Program-made: the position numbers and the translations under genes | In this document: positions 7,878 to 18,071 of the stretch, in pieces | Layout: each line of letters begins with the position of its first letter | Position numbering within the stretch: the stretch's first letter is position 1 | The notes under the pieces: generated by a model | Told to the model about the DNA's origin: nothing | The model's database searches: none | The model's input: the letters and a program-made list of their open reading frames with translations, nothing else | NCBI RefSeq assembly: GCF_900095175.1 | Contig: NZ_LT606946.1 | Span: 908,058 to 972,057 of the forward strand | Source: Polynucleobacter necessarius | Lineage (GTDB): Bacteria > Pseudomonadota > Gammaproteobacteria > Burkholderiales > Burkholderiaceae | DNA: 64,000 nucleotides | Direction of reading: 5' to 3'

Positions 7878-9086
7878 TTACTTCTTCAGACCGCCAACGA
7901 GGTCATTCTTTAAATCAACCACATTCTCAAGACCAACTGCAATTCGAACAAGGCCATCAGTGATGCCGGCCGCCTTACGGGCTTCTGGACTAACGCGGCA
8001 ATGTGTTGTTGTTGCAGGGTGAGTAATTGTTGTACGAGTATCACCAAGGTTTGCAGTAATGGAGCAAAGCTTGGTTTGATTAATCAATTTAAATGCAGCC
8101 CTCTTTCCACCTTTAAGCGTGAAAGATAGAATGGCGCCACCCGCCTTTTGCTGGCGCTTAGCCAAAGCGTGCTGAGGGTGCGACTTCAGGCCTGGATGGT
8201 AAACGCGCTCTACTCCAGGCTGCTTTTCTAGCCACTGCGCAATCTCTAAAGCATTTTGACTCTGCTGCTTCATGCGCAATTTGAGGGTTTCCAAACCCTT
8301 CAAGAACACCCAAGCATTGAATGCTGAGAGTGTTGGTCCAGCAGTTCTTACATACGGAAATACTTTACCCATAATGAAATCATTGCTGCCCACAATCGCG
8401 CCACCAACCACCCTACCTTGGCCGTCCAAGTATTTCGTGGCTGAATGAATGACTACATCAGCGCCTAATGAGAGCGGTTTTTGCAATGCAGGCGTGCAGA
8501 AGCAGTTATCTACAGCAAAAAGTGCGTTCGCCTTCTTCGCTATCTTAGAAATTGCTTTAATGTCTGCAATCTCAGTCAAGGGATTAGAAGGGGTTTCTAA
8601 ATAAAACAGCTTAGTATTTTCTTGGACGGCATTCTGCCAAGCCTTAGTATCAGACAAATCCACATAAGTGGTTGTGATGTCAAAGCGTCCCAAAATATTG
8701 CTAAACAATTGGATGGTTGCACCAAATACGGAGCGCGAACAGACTACATGGTCACCCGCTTGCAGATGGGACATAGCCATTGTCAAAATAGCAGCCATTC
8801 CAGAAGATGTCGCAATACAGGCCTCGCCACCCTCCAAGGCAGCAAGACGATCCTGAAACATACTCACTGTCGGATTAGTGAATCGAGAATAAATAAATCC
8901 CTGGTCGGCATGGGCAAAACCATCAGCAGCCAACTCGGCGCTATCAAAACAAAAGCTAGAAGTGAGGAACATCGCCTCTGAATGCTCTTGGTATTCAGCG
9001 GTACGTCGAGTTCCAGCGCGAGCCGCCAGGGTTTCAAGCGCAAGCTTTGAGAAGTCAGGTTTTTTGCGGGTAGTTTTACTCTTCAT
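7878..9086 (-). CDS. metZ: O-succinylhomoserine sulfhydrylase MetZ
   Basis: 402 aa, full length. A Cys/Met-metabolism PLP enzyme: the PLP-binding Lys lies in SATKYLDGQGR near residue 218, with the upstream VDNCFCTPALQKPL motif. MetZ makes homocysteine directly from O-succinylhomoserine and sulfide in the cytosol. It follows purF, the usual arrangement in betaproteobacteria, and is the last gene of the trpF-to-metZ run. Cystathionine gamma-synthase is the main alternative; the purF linkage favours MetZ. Confidence 0.9.
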   Translation of the reverse strand: MKSKTTRKKPDFSKLALETLAARAGTRRTAEYQEHSEAMFLTSSFCFDSAELAADGFAHADQGFIYSRFTNPTVSMFQDRLAALEGGEACIATSSGMAAILTMAMSHLQAGDHVVCSRSVFGATIQLFSNILGRFDITTTYVDLSDTKAWQNAVQENTKLFYLETPSNPLTEIADIKAISKIAKKANALFAVDNCFCTPALQKPLSLGADVVIHSATKYLDGQGRVVGGAIVGSNDFIMGKVFPYVRTAGPTLSAFNAWVFLKGLETLKLRMKQQSQNALEIAQWLEKQPGVERVYHPGLKSHPQHALAKRQQKAGGAILSFTLKGGKRAAFKLINQTKLCSITANLGDTRTTITHPATTTHCRVSPEARKAAGITDGLVRIAVGLENVVDLKNDLVGGLKK

Positions 9087-9117
9087 ACCGCTATTTTGAC
9101 ACTGAATTGCAGAATTG

Positions 9118-9139
9118 CCTCAGACACGCATGCCTGAGG
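9118..9139 (-). other. Hairpin between purF and metZ
   Basis: Nine-base arms (9118-9126 and 9131-9139) with one G-T pair and a four-base loop sit in the purF-metZ gap. No T run follows on the minus strand, so it is not a standard terminator. It may stabilise or separate the transcripts. Confidence 0.35.
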
Positions 9140-9155
9140 AACTCGATCGTTGTTT

Positions 9156-10694
9156 TTAGTCTTCGGTAGCCAAATGCAGATGAAGCTGTGAGCGGGCAAA
9201 GTCACTAGAGTCACGTTGACGATCAGCCTTAGCCTCGGAAGTATTACGAGCTGCCTCTAGTGCATCTAGGTAGGACTCATTGATGTCACCAGTAATATAG
9301 TTGCCATCAAAACAAGAGGCTTCAAAGTGCTGAATATTGGGATTGATATCCTTTACAGCCTGCTTCATATCTTCAACACTTTGGTAAATCAGTTGATCCG
9401 CGCCAATCATCTTGTTGATCTCTTCGTCGGTACGACCATAAGCCACAAGTTCACTACGGGTTGGCATATCAATACCATAGACATTGGGGAATCGTACAGG
9501 AGGTGCAGCAGAAGCAAAAATGACTTTCTTTGCACCAGACTCACGCGCCATCTGCACAATCTCAAACGAAGTCGTGCCGCGAACAATGGAATCATCCACG
9601 ATCAATACCGTCTTATCTTTGAATTCAATGCGCATTGCATTGAGCTTTTGACGTACAGACTTCTTTCGAACTGCCTGGCCAGGCATGATGAAGGTGCGGC
9701 CGATATAACGATTCTTAAAGAATCCTTCGCGGTAATCAACGCCTAGACGTTTGGCAACCTGCATTGCCGCTGGACGACTAGAGTCTGGAATTGGCATTAC
9801 AACATCGATCTCACCAGGGATAGTTTCTTTACGAATCTTCTCAGCAAGGTAGTCACCCATACGCATACGAACGTTGTAAACAGTAACACCATCAATCGTC
9901 GAGTCTGGACGAGCCATATAAACGTATTCAAAAATACAAGGCGTTAGAACAGCATCAGGAACACATTGACGTGAATAGAAATTACCATCTAAATCGATAT
10001 AGATTGCTTCACCTGGATTAACGTCACGCACAAAAGTAAAGCCAAGACCATCAAGCGCAACAGACTCAGAGGCAATCATCCACTCTGGCCCCTTGGGCGT
10101 ATCAATGCGACCGATACATAATGGGCGAATACCATATGGGTCGCGAAACGCTAATAAACCATAATCAGCAATCAAAGAAACAACCGCATAAGAACCCTTA
10201 ACGCGCTTAGTTACCTCAGTAATCGCATTAAACATCGCACCCTCATCCAGTGCCGCGCTATTGGTTTCTTTTTGAAGCTCGTCAGCCAAAACATTTAGCA
10301 GTACTTCTGCATCAGAGCTAGTGTTGATATGGCGACGATCATGGTAAGCCATCTCTACACGTAGGCTAGCAGCATTAGTGAGATTACCGTTGTGCGCCAA
10401 GATAATTCCATATGGAGCGCTCACGTAAAAAGGTTGAGCCTCTTCTTCGCTACTAGCTGAGCCTGCAGTTGGATAACGTACCTGGCCAATGCCAGCGTTA
10501 CCGATCAAGCTACGCATATTGCGAGTTCTAAATACATCTCGAACTAGACCGTTCGCTTTATGCATCGTGAATGAGTTGCCATTCATCGTTGCCATACCGG
10601 CAGCATCTTGACCGCGATGTTGCAAGAGCAACAAAGCGTCATATATCAGCTGATTAACTGGGGAGTGGGAAACTGTTCCAACAACGCCGCACAT
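9156..10694 (-). CDS. purF: Amidophosphoribosyltransferase PurF
   Basis: 512 aa, full length. The nucleophile Cys directly follows the initiator Met (MCGVVG), the glutaminase domain holds HRGQDAAG, and the phosphoribosyltransferase domain has the PRPP loop TVLIVDDSIVRGTTS near residue 368. It catalyses the first committed step of purine synthesis, PRPP plus glutamine to phosphoribosylamine. It lies four bases after cvpA, an association conserved across proteobacteria. Confidence 0.97.
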   Translation of the reverse strand: MCGVVGTVSHSPVNQLIYDALLLLQHRGQDAAGMATMNGNSFTMHKANGLVRDVFRTRNMRSLIGNAGIGQVRYPTAGSASSEEEAQPFYVSAPYGIILAHNGNLTNAASLRVEMAYHDRRHINTSSDAEVLLNVLADELQKETNSAALDEGAMFNAITEVTKRVKGSYAVVSLIADYGLLAFRDPYGIRPLCIGRIDTPKGPEWMIASESVALDGLGFTFVRDVNPGEAIYIDLDGNFYSRQCVPDAVLTPCIFEYVYMARPDSTIDGVTVYNVRMRMGDYLAEKIRKETIPGEIDVVMPIPDSSRPAAMQVAKRLGVDYREGFFKNRYIGRTFIMPGQAVRKKSVRQKLNAMRIEFKDKTVLIVDDSIVRGTTSFEIVQMARESGAKKVIFASAAPPVRFPNVYGIDMPTRSELVAYGRTDEEINKMIGADQLIYQSVEDMKQAVKDINPNIQHFEASCFDGNYITGDINESYLDALEAARNTSEAKADRQRDSSDFARSQLHLHLATED

Positions 10695-10698
10695 AAGC

Positions 10699-11265
10699 CT
10701 AGATCCCTATGGTTAATGAAGGTGTTACGGTAGGAGTAATTTTAGGTATTGAATCGCCTAATTGCTTTGCCCAATCCGCAGGCAACCAAGACTTAATTAA
10801 GCCAGTTGCCATATCGATTGCTGGGCGTGTAATAGCCTTTTGCCAAGCTGCGCTTTGCGGTATTGGTGTAAGTGCTGCCAATGTAGCCATCACAACGACG
10901 ACCAAGCCACCACGGGCTAGACCAAAAACCAAACCCAAAAAGCGATCAGCCATACTCAAGCCAGCAGACAAGATAATTTTTTGAATGACGTTGCCGATCA
11001 ATCCACAAACAATCAAAGTAAAGATAAATAAAATCAGAAAGCTGACACCCAAACTCAACAACTCATCCATATGAAAGGTAGATAACCATTCAACAGAAAG
11101 ATAATTGGTGTAGTGATAAGCAACCCAAGCTGCAACAAACCAGGATGCAAGCGCTAAGACTTCCTTAAATAAGCCCCGAGAAATTCCTACCAAAGCAGAA
11201 ACCAACAGCACTACCAGGGTGAAGTAATCCACCATAGTTAATTTTAGAGTGGATAAAAATTCCAT
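10699..11265 (-). CDS. cvpA: CvpA family membrane protein
   Basis: 188 aa with four predicted membrane segments beginning at YFTLVVLLVSALVGISRG. The family motif RFLGLVFGLARG follows the third. CvpA is an inner-membrane protein named for colicin V production and linked to purF in many genomes. Its ATG overlaps the stop of the SPOR gene (TAATG). A second in-frame ATG at codon 11 (MVDYF) would give a protein closer to the usual 162-178 aa. Confidence 0.9.
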   Translation of the reverse strand: MEFLSTLKLTMVDYFTLVVLLVSALVGISRGLFKEVLALASWFVAAWVAYHYTNYLSVEWLSTFHMDELLSLGVSFLILFIFTLIVCGLIGNVIQKIILSAGLSMADRFLGLVFGLARGGLVVVVMATLAALTPIPQSAAWQKAITRPAIDMATGLIKSWLPADWAKQLGDSIPKITPTVTPSLTIGI

Positions 11266-12062
11266 TAAGGGTTCCCAACCTCAACCAGCCTTGGAGATAA
11301 ACCCATGGCTTTTACTTTTTTCTCTGCAGCTTCAGCCGCATCCTTGTCGGTAAATGGTCCCGCCCTCAAAACGTACAGCTTGACACCATCAGCACCGTTT
11401 TTATTGCTTACATAATTCGGAATCTTTTGATCCTTCATCTTGTTGATCCAGCCTTTTGCACGCTCTTCGGAAGCAAAGGCACCAATCTGAATAATGTACT
11501 TGACGGAGCCCACCTTTTTAGGGGGCTCTTCAGCTTTAGATTTAGGAGTCGCATTTGGGATAGCAACCACCTCTTCACCAGCAGCTAGACCTATCGTTGA
11601 AGCAACTTTAGGTGTTGCAATATTGGGCTTGGTTTCGGGTTTGACATCCGGTGTTGGCGCTACAACAAGCTCTTTGGGCTGAGAAACTTCTTTTCCTACA
11701 ATTGGAGCCGGAATGGAAGCAACTGGCTTAGTCTTTTCTTCATTTGTAGGCATAGCAGCATTGGGAGCAGGAAGACTAGTCACAATATTTACAGCAATAT
11801 CGTTGTTCACAGACTTAGGCTTGTTATCCAAGATGTGGGGTAGGCTAACAACTGCAATTAATACCAAAACTGCGGCACCAATTAAGCGATGGCGGGCACG
11901 CTGTTGCTCTGGGTCTTCGGTAAGCGCAAGCTCTTCACTCTCTTGAGCACGCTGAAAACTACGAGGGGCTAACTTATTGACGGTGCGACGACCCCTTACC
12001 GAACCTTGATTAAGGTCTTCAGTCTCAGGGTTTCGCTTAAAAAGCTTCGGTAAACGAATCAT
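11265..12062 (-). CDS. SPOR-domain protein (DedD/FtsN-like)
   Basis: 265 aa. A cytoplasmic basic region is followed by one membrane segment near residues 60-80 (LIGAAVLVLIAVVSLPHIL), a long Pro/Ala/Lys-rich periplasmic linker, and a C-terminal SPOR domain starting at KYIIQIGAFASEERAK. SPOR domains bind denuded glycan strands at the division septum. It lies between folC and cvpA, the position of DedD-like proteins in many proteobacteria. Confidence 0.88.
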   Translation of the reverse strand: MIRLPKLFKRNPETEDLNQGSVRGRRTVNKLAPRSFQRAQESEELALTEDPEQQRARHRLIGAAVLVLIAVVSLPHILDNKPKSVNNDIAVNIVTSLPAPNAAMPTNEEKTKPVASIPAPIVGKEVSQPKELVVAPTPDVKPETKPNIATPKVASTIGLAAGEEVVAIPNATPKSKAEEPPKKVGSVKYIIQIGAFASEERAKGWINKMKDQKIPNYVSNKNGADGVKLYVLRAGPFTDKDAAEAAEKKVKAMGLSPRLVEVGNP

Positions 12063-12065
12063 GGA

Positions 12066-13340
12066 TCAATGCGCCTGGTTATTTCGATATGCCAATACGC
12101 CGGCAACGGTATAGAAGGATCCGAAGATGACAATTCTATCACCCTCACCTGCCTTAGAAAGCGCTTTTTGATACGCTGCAGCAGGATCTGGAAAGCACTC
12201 AATATCGCCATCCTCCCCATTTTTAACTGCTACACCCAGCTCCACTAGCTTGTCAGATAAGGCAGAAGCTTTAGCGGCACGAGGAGTTGGCAAATCAGTG
12301 CAGAACCAGAAGTCAACACTGTTCAATAAAGGCTTAATAACGCCTGCTAAATCTTTATCGGCCATTGCGCCAAAAATAGCGTAGGTATAGGGATGATAAC
12401 CCATTTTATCTAGGCCCTGCCCTAAGGTTGCAGCCGCATGGGGATTATGGGCGACATCTAAAACGATAGTTGGCTGACCTGGAAGAACTTGAAAGCGGCC
12501 AGGCAACTCCACCAATGCAAACCCATTACGAATATCTTGTGCGCTGACTGGGAGACGTTGATGAAGGGCCATCAAGGCGGCGATCACAGCAGAGGCATTA
12601 AGAATTTGATTAGCACCTCGCAAAGCAGGATAGCCGAGACCGCTAAAGCGTTTTTGACGCCCTGCCCAACCCCACTGCTGCTTATCACCCTGAAAGTTGT
12701 AATCACGGCCATGAAGCCATAAGTCACAACTCAGTACTTCAGCGTAGTCAATCAGAGACTGTGGTGGCACCGGGTCACCACAAACTGCAATAGCGCCAGC
12801 TCGGAAGATACCCGCTTTTTCACGGCCAATCGCTTCACGTGTACCACCTAAAAAATCAGCGTGATCAATATCAATGCTCGTGACGATCGCGCAATCTGCA
12901 TCCACGATATTCACGGCATCTAAACGACCGCCCATGCCAACCTCTAGAACCACAGCATCTAGATTCGACTTGGAAAATAAATGCATGATTGCCAAAGTGG
13001 TGAATTCAAAATACGTTAGCGTTGGCGCATCCACCAAGCTAACTCGTGCATGCTCTACGGCAGCAAAATGCTCGAGCAAGAGATCGTCTTTAACTTCCTC
13101 ACCGTTGACCCGAGCACGCTCATTAAAAACCAGTAAATGAGGAGACATGTGGCAACCCACTCTATAACCAGAGGCCAGCAAAATGCTTTCAAGGTAGGCG
13201 CAGGTTGAACCCTTGCCATTAGTCCCGGCAACAGTGATAACGGGGCAATCAAAATGAAGGCCTAGAGCTTCTTTAACTCGATTGATGCGATCAAGACCCA
13301 TGTCGATACCGACCGGGTGGGCTGTTTCAAGATGGCTCAA
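12066..13340 (-). CDS. folC: FolC folylpolyglutamate/dihydrofolate synthase
   Basis: 424 aa from a TTG at 13340. Mur-ligase-type ATP site VAGTNGKGSTCAYLE (near residue 37), DHADFLGGTRE and the C-terminal VLDVAHNPHAA are diagnostic. It joins glutamate to dihydropteroate and extends the folate tail. The start is doubtful: the upstream frame already encodes family-like sequence (ILFSSLTAWLSHLE) back to about 13372, but no ATG or GTG is in frame there. A run of seven G on the plus strand (13368-13374) could hide an indel. Otherwise a TTG or rarer start is used. Confidence 0.92.
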   Translation of the reverse strand: MSHLETAHPVGIDMGLDRINRVKEALGLHFDCPVITVAGTNGKGSTCAYLESILLASGYRVGCHMSPHLLVFNERARVNGEEVKDDLLLEHFAAVEHARVSLVDAPTLTYFEFTTLAIMHLFSKSNLDAVVLEVGMGGRLDAVNIVDADCAIVTSIDIDHADFLGGTREAIGREKAGIFRAGAIAVCGDPVPPQSLIDYAEVLSCDLWLHGRDYNFQGDKQQWGWAGRQKRFSGLGYPALRGANQILNASAVIAALMALHQRLPVSAQDIRNGFALVELPGRFQVLPGQPTIVLDVAHNPHAAATLGQGLDKMGYHPYTYAIFGAMADKDLAGVIKPLLNSVDFWFCTDLPTPRAAKASALSDKLVELGVAVKNGEDGDIECFPDPAAAYQKALSKAGEGDRIVIFGSFYTVAGVLAYRNNQAH

Positions 13341-13397
13341 CCAAGCCGTAAGGCTAGAAAACAGAATGGGGGGGTTGGTGTGCGGAACTCAAGCGCT

Positions 13398-14285
13398 TTA
13401 TACAGCTGCGCTACCCGCAATCGCAGGCTCAGGAAGCTGCTGGAGCAACGCCAAGAGACGAGCGATTTCACCGCGCATTTGGCGACGATCCACAATCATG
13501 TCAATACCGCCCTTTTGCATTAAGAACTCAGAACGCTGAAAGCCTTCTGGTAATTTTTCACGTACAGTTTGCTCAATAACACGCGGACCAGCAAAGCCAA
13601 TCAATGCTTTCGGTTCAGCCATCACTACATCACCCATAAAAGCAAAGCTGGCAGAAATTCCACCCATAGTCGGATCGGTTAAGACGCTGATATACGGCAA
13701 ACTTTTTTTGGACAACAAAGTCAGCATGGAGTTTGTTTTAGCCATCTGGAAAAGAGACAGCAAGCTTTCTTGCATACGCGCGCCACCTGTTGCCGTAATA
13801 CAGATAAATGCACACTTCTTAGCAATAGCCTCTTGAACGCCTCGAGCAAAACGCTCACCAACAACCGAACCCATAGAGCCGCCCATGTATTGGAACTCAA
13901 AGCAAGCAGCCACTACAGGGATACTTTCAATCTTGCCACCAAGCACGATTAAGGCTTCAGACTCACCAGAGGCATCATTGGCCTCCTTAATACGGTCTGG
14001 GTATTTCTTGGAATCTTTAAATTTCAGCGGGTCAGTTGGATAGATGTCGGCACCAATCTCGTAGCGACCCTTTTCATCCAACAGGCTATCCAAACGCAAA
14101 CGTGCACCGATACGCATATGGTGACTGCATTTGGGACAAACCGATAAATTAGCTTCAATATCAGTGCTGTAAAGGACGGTTTCACAACTGGGGCACTTAA
14201 CCCATAGACCCTCTGGTACGGATTTGCGATTCGCAGGATCCGTATGTTGGATTTGTGGAGGTAGTAATTTATCGATCCAGCTCAT
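13398..14285 (-). CDS. accD: Acetyl-CoA carboxylase carboxyltransferase subunit beta
   Basis: 295 aa, full length. The N-terminal zinc ribbon shows two CxxC pairs ([10 protein letters not shown] and CPKCSHHM near residues 34-57). The carboxyltransferase fold follows, with [18 protein letters not shown] and the oxyanion-type glycine pair in MGGISASFA. With AccA it transfers the carboxyl group from biotin to acetyl-CoA for fatty-acid synthesis. It sits between trpA and folC as usual in this lineage. Confidence 0.96.
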   Translation of the reverse strand: MSWIDKLLPPQIQHTDPANRKSVPEGLWVKCPSCETVLYSTDIEANLSVCPKCSHHMRIGARLRLDSLLDEKGRYEIGADIYPTDPLKFKDSKKYPDRIKEANDASGESEALIVLGGKIESIPVVAACFEFQYMGGSMGSVVGERFARGVQEAIAKKCAFICITATGGARMQESLLSLFQMAKTNSMLTLLSKKSLPYISVLTDPTMGGISASFAFMGDVVMAEPKALIGFAGPRVIEQTVREKLPEGFQRSEFLMQKGGIDMIVDRRQMRGEIARLLALLQQLPEPAIAGSAAV

Positions 14286-14307
14286 CAGTTTTTAACTATC
14301 CAGTGCA

Positions 14308-15105
14308 TTAACTATCTAAAGCGACGCGAATTTCACGTATGAAGTTTTCAAGTGATTGTACCGCCTGGCCAGGGGCAGAATCCTCCAAAAGACGAATGAT
14401 TCGACTGCCAATTACCACCGCATCCGCTGTTTTTGATACGGTACGGGCACTTTCAGCATCATTAATGCCAAAACCAACTACAATCGGGATAGGGGTGGCT
14501 TCACGGATTTTAGGGATGATGCTGGCCACATCCTGGGTATTTAAGTGAGAAGCACCAGTTACACCCCGCATAGAGACGTAATAGGTATAACCAGAAGCTA
14601 TTTTGGCTGCGTCTTTTATGCGTTCTGGTGATGAAGTGGGCGCTAATAGGAAAATTGGGTCAACACCGGCAATTTTCATCCGAGCAGCAAAGTCCTCACA
14701 CTCTTCCGGCGGGTAATCCACGACAAGAACACCATCAACACCAGCAGCTTTGGCCTCTGTTGCAAAGCGTTCTGCGCCCATCTGCTCGACAGGGTTGGCA
14801 TATCCCATCAAGACTACGGGGGTATTGGTATCAAGCTTGCGAAACTCCTTAACCATCTCCAAGCAGCCATGCAAAGTCACACCCTGAGTGAGCGCTCTTT
14901 CAGACGAACGTTGAATCACCGGACCATCTGCCATTGGATCAGAAAAAGGCACGCCGAGCTCAATGACATTGGCGCCACCACGAACTAATGCGTGCATTAA
15001 CTCAACAGTGATTTTTGGATCAGGGTCACCAGCAGTAATAAAAGGAATTAACCCTTTTTTTCCAGTAGCCTTTAGTTCATTAAACAGTGCAGTAATTTTT
15101 GACAT
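14308..15105 (-). CDS. trpA: Tryptophan synthase alpha chain
   Basis: 265 aa. Catalytic Glu in [14 protein letters not shown] near residue 50 and Asp near residue 61; phosphate-binding loop GFGIND near 213. TrpA cleaves indole-glycerol phosphate and channels indole to TrpB. It follows trpB by 48 bases, on the same strand. Confidence 0.97.
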   Translation of the reverse strand: MSKITALFNELKATGKKGLIPFITAGDPDPKITVELMHALVRGGANVIELGVPFSDPMADGPVIQRSSERALTQGVTLHGCLEMVKEFRKLDTNTPVVLMGYANPVEQMGAERFATEAKAAGVDGVLVVDYPPEECEDFAARMKIAGVDPIFLLAPTSSPERIKDAAKIASGYTYYVSMRGVTGASHLNTQDVASIIPKIREATPIPIVVGFGINDAESARTVSKTADAVVIGSRIIRLLEDSAPGQAVQSLENFIREIRVALDS

Positions 15106-15153
15106 GGCAATTCGTAATTATTATTTTTATGTAAGTTCGTGAGTGACTTCGAA

Positions 15154-16347
15154 TTAACCTTCGGAGCCAGTAGCTTGAGCAACGGTATGCATATCCTTAT
15201 CGCCGCGACCAGAAAGATTTACCAAGATTGTTTTATCTTTAGAAAGTGTTGGCGCCAATTTGCAAGCATAGGCAATTGCGTGCGAAGACTCTAAAGCCGG
15301 AATGATGCCCTCGATACGACAGCAATCATGAAATGCTTTCAAGGCTTCTTCATCCGTGACTGCAACATAGTCAGCACGGCCCGAATCTTTTAACCAGGCA
15401 TGCTCAGGCCCAACACCGGGATAATCCATACCCGCTGAAACGGAATGTGTTTCAGAAATCTGACCATTCTCATCTTGCAATAGATAGGTACGGTTACCGT
15501 GCAATACGCCCGGCTTACCAACACAAAGTGCCGCGGAGTGAAGGCCGCTATTTAAACCGTGGCCTGCAGCTTCAACACCAACCAATTTCACCTCTGGGTA
15601 GTCGATATAGGGATAGAAAATACCCATTGCATTAGAACCACCACCAACGCATGCCATGACATAGTCAGGCTGACGGCCAGTCATCTCTGGCATTTGTACT
15701 TTGCACTCTTCCCCAATGACACTCTGAAAATCTCGGACCATCATTGGATATGGATGGGGGCCTGCAACAGTACCGATGATGTAGAAAGTATCTTCTACGT
15801 TGGTAACCCAATCACGCATTGCCTCATTCAGCGCATCTTTGAGAGTCTTCGTTCCCGATTCAACAGGAACTACTTTTGCACCAAGTAATTTCATACGAAA
15901 TACGTTTTGTGCTTGACGTGCAACGTCAACAGAACCTTGATAGACAGTGCAATCCAACCCAAAGCGAGCGCAGATTGTTGCTGTAGCAACACCATGCTGC
16001 CCTGCTCCTGTCTCAGCAATGATGCGTGGCTTACCCATGCGCTTTGCTAGCATAGCTTGGCCAATCACATTATTAATTTTGTGAGCGCCAGTGTGATTTA
16101 AATCTTCGCGCTTCAGATAGATCTGCGCACCACCCAACATTTCACTCCAACGCTTGGCGTGATACACAGGTGACGGGCGACCTACAAAATGTTTGAGTTC
16201 GTAATGGAACCCCTCTAAAAATTCAGGATCGTGTTGGTATTTTGCGTAAGCCGCTTTAAGCTCATCTAAAGCGAACATGAGTGTTTCAGAAACAAATACG
16301 CCACCGTAAGGACCGAAATGTCCTCGTGCATCTGGCTTATCGTACAT
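15154..16347 (-). CDS. trpB: Tryptophan synthase beta chain
   Basis: 397 aa, full length. PLP Lys in [11 protein letters not shown] near residue 88, catalytic Glu in AETGAGQHG, and the phosphate-binding GGGSNAMG loop near 233. It condenses indole with serine to tryptophan using PLP and partners TrpA. It lies between trpF and trpA. Confidence 0.98.
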   Translation of the reverse strand: MYDKPDARGHFGPYGGVFVSETLMFALDELKAAYAKYQHDPEFLEGFHYELKHFVGRPSPVYHAKRWSEMLGGAQIYLKREDLNHTGAHKINNVIGQAMLAKRMGKPRIIAETGAGQHGVATATICARFGLDCTVYQGSVDVARQAQNVFRMKLLGAKVVPVESGTKTLKDALNEAMRDWVTNVEDTFYIIGTVAGPHPYPMMVRDFQSVIGEECKVQMPEMTGRQPDYVMACVGGGSNAMGIFYPYIDYPEVKLVGVEAAGHGLNSGLHSAALCVGKPGVLHGNRTYLLQDENGQISETHSVSAGMDYPGVGPEHAWLKDSGRADYVAVTDEEALKAFHDCCRIEGIIPALESSHAIAYACKLAPTLSKDKTILVNLSGRGDKDMHTVAQATGSEG

Positions 16348-16379
16348 AAATACCTCTTTTGATTAGTTACAGCAAATAA

Positions 16380-17054
16380 TTAAGGTGATGTGCTTGCGTC
16401 TGCCGCTCGCACTGCCTCGATAAACTGCCTCATCAAGGCGTGATCTTTTACACCCTTGCTGATTTCTACGCCACTAGAGACGTCAACCGCGCAAGGATGA
16501 AGACGAGCAATAGCTTCGCCCACGTTGTGAACGTTCAACCCACCACTCAAAACGACCTGAGGCGCGTTTGCGCTTATCCATGCTTGTGGAATTCCTGACC
16601 AATCAAAAGGAACGCCCCCTCCTCCATAACCCTCAACGAGAGCATCGAGCAAAAAGGCATTTGCTTGCCTATATTGTAGGGAAAAATCATCAAAGGCGAA
16701 GCCTGCTCCAACGCGAGCCGCCTTCATCCAGGGTTGACCTGCCGCAAGGCGCTGGCATTGGGCCGGAGACTCATCCCCATGAAACTGCCATAAAGTGATC
16801 GAAGCGGCTGCCCGGATAGCCTCAAATTCAGCATCTGAGGCGTTAACGACCAAGCCCACGGCATCAACCCCAGCCGGAAGCCTGGAAATCAATGCAGCAG
16901 CAATATTAGGAGTAACCGCCCTGGGACTTGGCGGATAGAAAACAAAGCCAACCGCATCTACGCCAGCAGCTACCGCAGCATCCACATCTGAAGGTGTCAT
17001 AAGACCGCAGATTTTGACCCTAGTACGCCCGTGAGAGTTAGTAAGTAAGCCCAT
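16380..17054 (-). CDS. trpF: Phosphoribosylanthranilate isomerase
   Basis: 224 aa. N-terminal VKICGL with the catalytic Cys, the Asp in DAVGFVFYPPSPRAV, and the C-terminal SGGLNVHNVGEA and AVDVSSGVE phosphate site. It performs the Amadori rearrangement before indole-glycerol phosphate synthesis. It opens the trpFBA-accD-folC run. The ATG at 17054 places a few extra residues before the barrel. Confidence 0.96.
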   Translation of the reverse strand: MGLLTNSHGRTRVKICGLMTPSDVDAAVAAGVDAVGFVFYPPSPRAVTPNIAAALISRLPAGVDAVGLVVNASDAEFEAIRAAASITLWQFHGDESPAQCQRLAAGQPWMKAARVGAGFAFDDFSLQYRQANAFLLDALVEGYGGGGVPFDWSGIPQAWISANAPQVVLSGGLNVHNVGEAIARLHPCAVDVSSGVEISKGVKDHALMRQFIEAVRAADASTSP

Positions 17055-17147
17055 AGAATTGATGATACGGGGTTATGGGTTACTTGCAAGGCTTTGACCT
17101 GATGGGCATATGCTATTCAAAGATAGCCCCCTCGTTACCCAATACAA

Positions 17148-18071
17148 TTAATTACCTTTAGGTTTAGCCGTAACTGACGATTTGTCCATATCACCCAAAA
17201 CTAGCGGCAATCCGGTTGGACCCGATCCAAAAATAATAATTTTTGAGTTATTGGAAGTTGCAAGACTCTGAGTAGCCTCAACACCGCGCCAACGCAAATA
17301 GTTATCTGATAAGCCCGGGCGGACAATATCTTGGAATTTTCGTATACCCTCAGCCTCGATCTCTTTACGAAGAGCCTCTTGTTTGGCAGCCTGCAGGATG
17401 TGCTTATCGCCATCAGCCTTAGCGAGCTCTACCATCTTCCGCTCGATAGCCTCCTCAACCTCCCTAGGGAAGCTAATGCTGACTATCTCAACATCACTCA
17501 CGCGGATTAATTTGACGCTTTCCAAGCCCGGCGGGCTAATATTGTCAACCAAGATTCTGTCTGAGGTGATAGCAATTTCTCGGACAACTTTTTGAATCTC
17601 GGATGTAAATGCCTTATCAGATGCAAAGCTACCAATTCTTCCGCGGATAATTGAAATCACCTGAGGTTCAACGACCTTATTAAGATAATCAGGTCCGATA
17701 TATTTGTGCAGCATTGGCAAGGTACGCACATCAATCTCATACTGGTAAACAACCCTTACCTTTGACTTGAGCAAGTCAGAAGTCAAAACATCAAGCTCAA
17801 GAACCTGATTTTACAACCGAGCATCATACTGAGTGAAGGTATTCCAAGGGAAGACGAAATGTACACCTTCTTTGCAAACCTCTGACATATCAACCCCGCC
17901 CCATAGAGGCCTATAAATTACAGCCACCTTACCAGCGGGGACGGCGTTGACGATTTTTGGCCATAAAAGCAAAAGACTGTCGATGCCAATAAATACTGCC
18001 AGGGAAATTTGAATCAAATACTGATCAATCAGACGATCAATGGCACGATAAATTAATTTAATCAATTTCAT
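17148..18071 (-). pseudogene. SPFH/prohibitin-family membrane protein, interrupted by in-frame TAA
   Basis: About 307 codons. A single N-terminal membrane segment (LIQISLAVFIGIDSLLLLW, residues about 20-40) is followed by a band-7/SPFH domain: VPAGKVAVIYRPLWGG, VHFVFPWNTF, then RVVYQYEIDVRTLPML and the coiled-coil AKADGDKHILQAAKQEALRK. At 17813-17811 a TAA interrupts the frame (YDARL-stop-NQVLELDVLTSD), one change from CAA. SPFH proteins scaffold membrane microdomains and bind or protect membrane proteases and transporters. The ATG overlaps the exporter stop (TAATG), so it is the last gene of the parA-DUF697-exporter operon. Its role there is unknown. Confidence 0.78.
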
